In this document: positions 58,576-64,000 of the stretch, one piece after another
Layout: every line of letters starts with the position of its first letter
How positions within the stretch are numbered: position 1 is the stretch's first letter
DNA from: Loripinus fragilis
Lineage: Eukaryota; Mollusca; Bivalvia; Lucinida; Lucinidae
Reading direction: 5' to 3'
Length of the DNA: 64,000 nt
NCBI GenBank assembly: GCA_964019695.1
Contig: OZ026518.1
Location: 107,852,305 to 107,916,304, forward strand
Translations under genes and position numbers: made by a program
The notes under the pieces: model-generated
What the model was told of the DNA's origin: nothing
Databases searched by the model: none
Seen by the model: the letters and a program-made list of their open reading frames with translations, nothing else

Positions 58576-59734
58576 GAAAAGTGGCGCAATTGAAGAGGAA
58601 CGCTTCATTCAATAATCTCCTTTTGTTGTGCACAACCTTTTCAGCGTTTTGGTTACGCCATTGGACCCCACGGGACGAGGGCACTCTGATATATACATAG
58701 ATAGGCTTAACCAGTTTTTTAGGGGTTCAATATTTTAAATTTCAATAAGGTTTGGTGGGTAGGGGACCAAAAATGAATATAATTTGAGGTAAGAAGATTT
58801 TTGGATTAATTTGGAGGTCAATCTTATGTATTTTATGGTTGTTTCGTAAAGTCAGGGCACAGGATGGTTTTTTTATGGGTTGATTAAATTTGAAATATAC
58901 TTTGGAATGCCTGATATTCCTGATATATATATATTTGGGTAAATAGTAGGTGCTGTGGTCAAGCCTACGCATAATGAAAACTTGTGAGTATCTCCAGCTT
59001 GGCACACAGACGACGTGGACGATGGACAGTCTTTTTTAAAAGCTGAAAAGGAGATGAGAGTTGAAATGCAGCGATTTATTGTAACGTTTTCACCGACGTT
59101 ACTTCTGTTTTTTGGCATAAAACGTTTATCACACATTTTTTACATATTTTTTATATATAAACAATAAAAACGGCCAAAAGTGTTTTCCAAAAATCGTTGC
59201 ATACAGCTGGCTTGCTTATATTTTCTGCATATTTTCAAAAGTACGAGATCTTTGTGTACGAATCCGCAAAACAGGCTATGTACGAAACTTTTTTTCCAAC
59301 TTGGGATTGAATGTTTGAAGAAATCAGCCAGAAATAGCTAATCATTCAAATACAGTTGTAAAGGTACGCCAATTCTCCACCGAAAGCACTAATGCTTTTA
59401 CTGCAAACGTTTATATAAAATCAAAGAAAATAGTAATTTCTTACCAGATGTCTGTTCGTCCATCGATTTTTTTTATACGAATCGGCACTTCTCCGGTGGT
59501 ACAACACCATTTTACCGGTGTTAGGACCGTTTCACCGACCGCAGGGTTGGACAGGGTGTAAAAGTGTCCGTGTATTATTGACACCAGCAGGCAAAGAGTT
59601 AACTTATAAGCTAACAAGACATTATCCTATTAAATTGTTAACAGACACAAAGTACCTGTGCATTCTTATGCATGCTTGCAGGTATGAAAAACTGCAAAAA
59701 TGTTCTAGAAATGACAACACCAGGTACCAGACAA

Positions 59735-59895
59735 AAATAGTCGTCTGTTTTTCTCGTCTGCTGAAATGTTTAAGATGCCTCTATGGCAAACAGTGAGGAC
59801 CCAGATCAGACTGCTCCTATAGGAGCAGTCTGTTCTGGGTCCACGCTGTTTGCTTCGATACTTGATGCATTTTTTACTTGGCTCTTTAAGGGTTA
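59735..59895. repeat. Repeat D copy
   Basis: GTCGTCTGTTTTTCTCGTCT, then the stem GACCCAGATCAGACTGCTCC and its complement, then ending near GCTCTTTAAGGGTTAA. Confidence 0.8.
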
Positions 59896-60264
59896 AGTTG
59901 ACAAAAAGTGGAGGCCCAATCCAAATTGGCACTGAAGGAGCAGTCTGGCCTGTGCCTTCTAAAAACATTGCAGAAATCAAACACCTGATAACCCAAACCT
60001 TTTGTGGTAAACCATGAGGAAATGAAAATTTTGAACATTTATTGTACAGAAAATAACCCATAGTGCTTGCGAACAGTGTAGATATGAGAGTGCTGCATAA
60101 TTAGGCATCTTTAATATCAAGGTTTGCCACAAAAGGATGGGTCCTCAGCAGGTTTTCCACAAAGTGATCATTATTAAAGTGAAAAATATACTACAGTCTG
60201 AGTCAGGATGGAAGCTTAAGAACCAAGAACCCCGTTTTGTAGCTTCTGGTGTGACGCATGTATT

Positions 60265-60767
60265 CACTGTAGTCATTCCACTACGGCAATTTGGGTCTCG
60301 TCACCCATTCCGGTGTTATAGTAAAATTACCTTCAAATAAAGGCTGACAAAATTGAGAACTTTCGAATATGTTTGCTTCGAGATTGTATAGTCTAGTTAA
60401 CAACCTCTGTGTTGTTTTGCCAAATCGGAGATAAAATCAGATTTTAAATGTGTTTTTGTACAGTTATATTAAAATAAATTTCAATTACGGTTTCGTCAAA
60501 ATTATACGGTTTCGTCATTGATTAATTGTCCACGATGACGAAACCGTAATTAGTTATTTCATGCCTAGACATCAAACGTTAAAGTTTTCATATAATTTTA
60601 AAGCTAAAAGATACAATGAGACTTTGATGAACAAAAATTAATCGGAAACCAAGCATTTTCAGGCGTTGATCTGAGATTAAATGAAGAAATTGAGCATGAT
60701 GAGAAAGTTACCTTAACACCGGAATGAGTGACGAGACCCAAACTGCCGTAGTGGTATGACTACAGTG
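60265..60767. mobile_element. MITE, 503 bp, 6-bp duplication TGTATT
   Basis: The ends CACTGTAGTCAT and complement extend as inverted repeats of about 60 bp (including CACTACGGCA and GGGTCTCGTCAC). TGTATT flanks both sides (60259-60264 and 60768-60773). A central TTACGGTTTCGTC hairpin lies at 60486-60555. Confidence 0.85.
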
Positions 60768-60779
60768 TGTATTATCAGT

Positions 60780-61410
60780 GCAATGGCTGAATCCAATGTC
60801 AAGAGCGGGCAATTAAAATATTTTAAGAATTCCTACATACTCTTTAGATATGGCTGGTTGAGCAGGGTGGGGTTCTGACATTTCATAATAATGAAAAATT
60901 AATTTGATTGCTTTTTTTCTTGTTTATATTGCATATATCTTATACAAAGCATTTATAAATCATGAAAATTGATGGAAATTGCTTTCAACACAAACATGTT
61001 TTACATTAAAACCATATTGGGGAGATACTACTGTCGTGCCAACCAAGAGTGACAGTGACGAAACACTTTGTTTACAAATGTTAAGTAAAACATTAACTTG
61101 TTCACTCCACTTGAGCTAAGGCTAATTGATAGATCACATATTTATTAATCCCATCCTGCAGATAGGATTAATACACAAGTGATCTATCGATTATAAGTCC
61201 CTGATAACTTTGTAAACAAAACATGACATCACTGTCGCTCTTGGCTGGTAGGACAGTACTTTACAAGTTAACTGTAGTACACTTCTGTCATGTGAAAAAC
61301 TGAAAGCTCAACAGAAATAAATACTTTTGAATGATTTAGCTATTTAGCTTTGGAAAATAGAACTTGTTCTACCTAAATCCTTTAAATATTGATTTTGCTT
61401 GTTTGAACAT
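60780..61410. repeat. Copy of the 13380-13620 sequence, split by a MITE
   Basis: AATATTTTAAGAATTCC..AGATATGGCTGGTT and, after the interruption, AAACTGAAAGCTCAACAG..TAGAACTTGTTCTACC match the geminin intron/exon 3 flank at 13395-13590 in the same order. Confidence 0.65.
61031..61256. mobile_element. MITE, 226 bp, TA duplication
   Basis: CTGTCGTGCCAACCAAGAGT and GCTCTTGGCTGGTAGGACAG are inverted ends; TA flanks both sides. Inner arms around GATAGATCACA..GTGATCTATCG also pair. Confidence 0.85.
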
Positions 61411-61633
61411 ATACATACCGGTAGGTTTAGATAAACAAATATTTTGAGCGTAAAATTGTAAATATTTTCTTAAGGAAGCGATCTGACCACATCCAGGGTC
61501 TACCCTGTTTGCTATTCTGACAAGCATTTTGTGAATTCCAGTCGTGATAACCAACATTTTGTTTGAGAACAGAAGGAAAATAGTGTTTGGAATTTTAGAA
61601 CATTTACCATACTTTTATATTGTTTAATTGCAG

Positions 61634-61734
61634 GTAAGATCCCTGATGAACAGACAGCATTACAGATGGCTCCCTCAGCTGTATCTGGTATGATTCCTGG
61701 ACAACCCAGTTGGCCTAGTAATGTCATTAGTCAG
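61634..61734 (+). CDS. SREK1: SREK1 coding exon 3 (linker)
   Basis: The exon completes Gly88 and encodes residues 89-121, KIPDEQTALQMAP followed by VSGMIPGQPSWPSNVISQ. GKIPDE aligns with the vertebrate GKIPEESKAL just after RRM1. The acceptor is TGTTTAATTGCAG and the donor GTCAG|GTAATG. It enters in phase 1 and leaves in phase 0. Confidence 0.93.
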
Positions 61735-61762
61735 GTAATGCATAGGTTTAGATAAACACAAA

Positions 61763-62100
61763 TTTCAGCGTAAAATTGTAAATATTTTCTTACCCATAAT
61801 TTTTATCATATGTTTTGGGTGCTCAAAAAACCGTCTCATTGAGACGGTTCTTTTGAGTACCCACAACATATGTTTTGGTTGAGAAATAAGAAAATTCTTT
61901 TTTGGTACACACTCTTAACTTAAGGCTTGGGTTTAGATAAGCACAATTTTTAAGGGTAAAATTGTAAATATTTTCTTACCCATTAGTTTTAACATATATT
62001 TTAGTTGCTCAAAAGAACCATCTCATTGAGACAGTTTGTGTTTAAACTGATGGATAAGAAAATAATTGCAATTTTACGCTGATATTTTTTGCTGAACTGG
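61763..62100. repeat. Two adjacent repeat C copies in SREK1 intron 3
   Basis: Full copy at 61763-61915 with the CCGTCTCATTGAGACGG hairpin; a second, partly deleted copy at 61950-62095. They lie in the same orientation within 300 bp. Confidence 0.82.
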
Positions 62101-62399
62101 CCCTATGTTATTACAGAGTAAAACATGTGAGCACATTGTTACCAATTCCTAATTTGTTTACACTATCTTATTAACCAATTGATTTGCTATTTTGTGACAA
62201 TTGTATATCATCAGATTATTAAGAAAGATAACAACATTTTGTGGTTGAAAATATTTTTATCTAGGGCTTTGGTTTAGGCATAATAAGAAGTCATGGTAAA
62301 ATATTAAGTGAAAAGGCTTATTTATAAATGTCTCCTTTCATGATTATTTACATGCTAATACAGCATCCACATGCACAATTTTTGCCCTTTCCTTGCTTC

Positions 62400-62600
62400 C
62401 TTAACCCTTAATGCGCCAATCGCAACAAAAGTCGTCTGCTTTTCTTGTCTGCTGAAATGTTTAAGAAGCCTCTGTTGCAAACAGTGTGGACCCAGATCAG
62501 ACTGCTTCTATAGCTTCTATACTTAATTTGTCAGTTTTGTTAGGCAATTATTTGCAGCAGACGACTTCAGCAGACGACATTTTCAGATGCATTTTTTTCT
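62400..62600. repeat. Repeat D copy
   Basis: AAAAGTCGTCTGCTTTTCTT, GTGTGGACCCAGATCAGACT, then GCAGCAGACGACTTCAGCAG. A related AACAAAGGCGCTGATCATAC hairpin lies at 62940-63015. Confidence 0.75.
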
Positions 62601-63029
62601 TGGTGCTTTAGGTGTTTTAATGCTTACATCTTCTTTTCCCTCATCTCAATTTTGACAAGAACATGGTTTTAACATTTATAATAGATCAAACAAACAAACA
62701 ATATACATTTGCAATTTCATAAAATGTTATGCTTATGTAAATGCAATCCCCGTTAAGTCAGGATTTTTGTTGTTTAAGAAGGTAAAGAGTGATCTGATAT
62801 AAGCACATGGGCCTGACACGAGAAAACCTGTCTTTGGGGTTTCCTTTGAGGTCATACAAAAACCAGCCTGCTCAGCTACAGAGACTAGCTAGAATAGTGG
62901 AATTTAGCTTGTAGCAAGTTTTGGTATTATAATTTCCAATAAGCGACTAACAAAGGCGCTGATCATACTGCACGGATACACAGGCTAGTCTGTGTCTTTG
63001 TTGTTCACAAACCACGGATGACAGGTTTT

Positions 63030-63425
63030 CTCACATCTTTCCAGTGTTCGCACAGGCTTGAAGAGTACTTGAATTTGGAGGGCATGCTTCAAAAGTCCTT
63101 GAAGATTAAATCTGCCTTGAAAAGTACTGGAAAAATTACTCAAAGGCCTAGAAAAGTGCTTGAATGCTACTATTTACTGTAGGACTCAAAACTGTTAATA
63201 GGAATCTATATGAGTAATGCACCAAATAAAGGCACAACAATTTTTATACTCATTTTCTGTTACTAATTTCTCCATTATCTCAGTCTAGCATTTCTGCAGT
63301 TGAATTTTAACACGTAAATCAGTATTTTTCATAACCTTGTGGTCCTTGAAAACTATAGGAGAGTCTTTTAGAAGTCCTTGAAAGGTCCTTGAATTTTACT
63401 CAAAATTGCCTGTATGAACCTTGCT
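63030..63425. repeat. Short GTCCTTGAA-rich intronic repeat
   Basis: AGTCCTTGAAGATTAA, AAGTACTTGAATTTGG, GTGGTCCTTGAAAAC and AGTCCTTGAAAGGTCCTTGA are degenerate repeats on both sides of an AT-rich core. They look like the ends of an unassigned MITE. Confidence 0.4.
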
Positions 63426-63446
63426 TTATCTTTTTCTTTCTTCTAG

Positions 63447-63602
63447 TTACAAGGGACAGGACTGCATCAGGTGATCACAACCAATGACCCCAGGTTGACA
63501 GCTCTGGGCCTGTCACAGTATCCACCATTGCCAGGCAGTACGGACCCATCTAGAATAGAGGAGATCAGAAGGACAGTCTATATCTCAAACCTGGAACCTA
63601 TG
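63447..63602 (+). CDS. SREK1: SREK1 coding exon 4 (linker and start of RRM2)
   Basis: The exon encodes residues 122-173 in phase 0 at both ends. DPRLTALGLSQYPPLPGSTD is followed by PSRIEEIRRTVYISNLEPM; the vertebrate protein has DPSKIDEIRRTVYVGNLNSQ. VYISNL is the RNP2 strand of RRM2. The acceptor is TTTCTTTCTTCTAG and the donor CTATG|GTATGT. The remainder of RRM2 and the RS/EK-rich C-terminus expected for the family lie beyond the right edge. The donor and the following 100 bp are tandemly duplicated. Confidence 0.94.
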
Positions 63603-63805
63603 GTATGTAGCAGGGCTACAGGAAACAGTATATTCAGAGTCCCAGACCGTTTTTTGAACGCCAAAACCGAGTTTATTTGCAAAATGCCCTTTTTTATCGG
63701 TGGTATGTAGCAGTGCTATAGGAAACCCTATATTCAGTGTCCCAAACTGTTTTTGAACACCATAACCAAATAAATTTGCAAAATGCCTTTTTTTTAGGTC
63801 CAAAC
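63603..63805. repeat. Tandem duplication of the exon 4 donor region, period 100 bp
   Basis: GGTATGTAGCAGGGCTACAG at 63602 recurs as GGTATGTAGCAGTGCTATAG at 63702. Similarity runs on through TTTATTTGCAAAATGCC to about 63790. Confidence 0.85.
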
Positions 63806-64000
63806 AATTGACCATATCCGTCTTGTCTCCATACTTATCTAAGTTATCTTGCAAGTTTTGTGCTATATTCAAAACAAACCGGTCACTTCAATATAAATGT
63901 GTTTTGTCTTGGAAGATGTGTCAGCTTTTTAATAACAGCTGTCAAAACATTTTAATTGGGTGAGGTCATTATAAGGCGGGTAGCGAAGGTTCATTCGAGC
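63806..64000. other. SREK1 intron 4, nothing recognised
   Basis: No coding or repeat signal up to the window edge. Confidence 0.4.

Larger units (their letters stand above)
54994..59558. mobile_element. 4.6-kb element with about 530-bp inverted repeats, duplication TAAAA
   Basis: CACCCTGTCCAACCCTGC starts the left terminus; the right terminus is its complement. The inverted repeats run about 530 bp each (54994-55524 and 59029-59558) with only scattered differences. TAAAA flanks both sides (54989-54993 and 59559-59563). No transposase is visible. The interior holds a CCCCTAGACCC foldback (57030-57140), a tandem repeat (57650-58160) and a repeat B fragment. It lies in SREK1 intron 2. Confidence 0.88.

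Overview
The window is animal nuclear DNA, AT-rich and very repeat-dense. It most likely comes from a bivalve mollusc. I infer this from multi-kilobase introns with standard GT-AG sites, the mix of Penelope-like, LINE, Tigger, mariner-like and hAT-like elements, and several repeat families that look bivalve-like to me; I could not test the taxon. Nothing looks bacterial and there is no operon.

Two host genes are present, both cut by a window edge and transcribed away from each other. The left gene, on the minus strand, is geminin (GMNN), the Cdt1-binding inhibitor of replication licensing. Its coding exons are at 21359-21276, 18905-18650, 13305-13223 and 1781-1692; the acidic C-terminus lies off the left edge. 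The right gene, on the plus strand, is SREK1, an SR-related splicing regulator. Its coding exons are at 48250-48377, 53306-53439, 61634-61734 and 63447-63602, giving RRM1, the linker and the first strand of RRM2; the rest lies off the right edge. Splice phases are consistent across both genes.

Most of the rest is mobile DNA. Geminin introns hold two tandem-repeat elements with inverted ends (76-1354, 1981-4072), a mariner-like element (5717-6735), a full-length Tigger/pogo element with an uninterrupted transposase frame (6845-9502) and a 4.5-kb long-TIR element with a 5-bp target duplication (14110-18600). The intergenic region (21.4-48 kb) holds nested hAT-like elements, SINE-like families, LINE remnants and, most strikingly, a 14.4-kb element (33668-48041). 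That element has about 105-bp near-identical terminal inverted repeats, subterminal arms built of inverted tandem repeats, and a perfect 9-bp duplication ATTTAGTAA. This is the architecture of Foldback/Mutator-like elements. It ends about 200 bp upstream of the SREK1 start codon and has swallowed a Penelope-like remnant, MITEs, satellites and a 266-bp GTAA array.

SREK1 introns hold a hAT-like element with a mariner MITE nested inside it (53499-54775), a 126-bp AT-rich perfect palindrome (54849-54974), a 4.6-kb element with about 530-bp inverted repeats (54994-59558) and two small MITEs.

Coordinates of exons, terminal repeats and target duplications were read base by base. Family assignments come from motif recognition only; no database search was possible.
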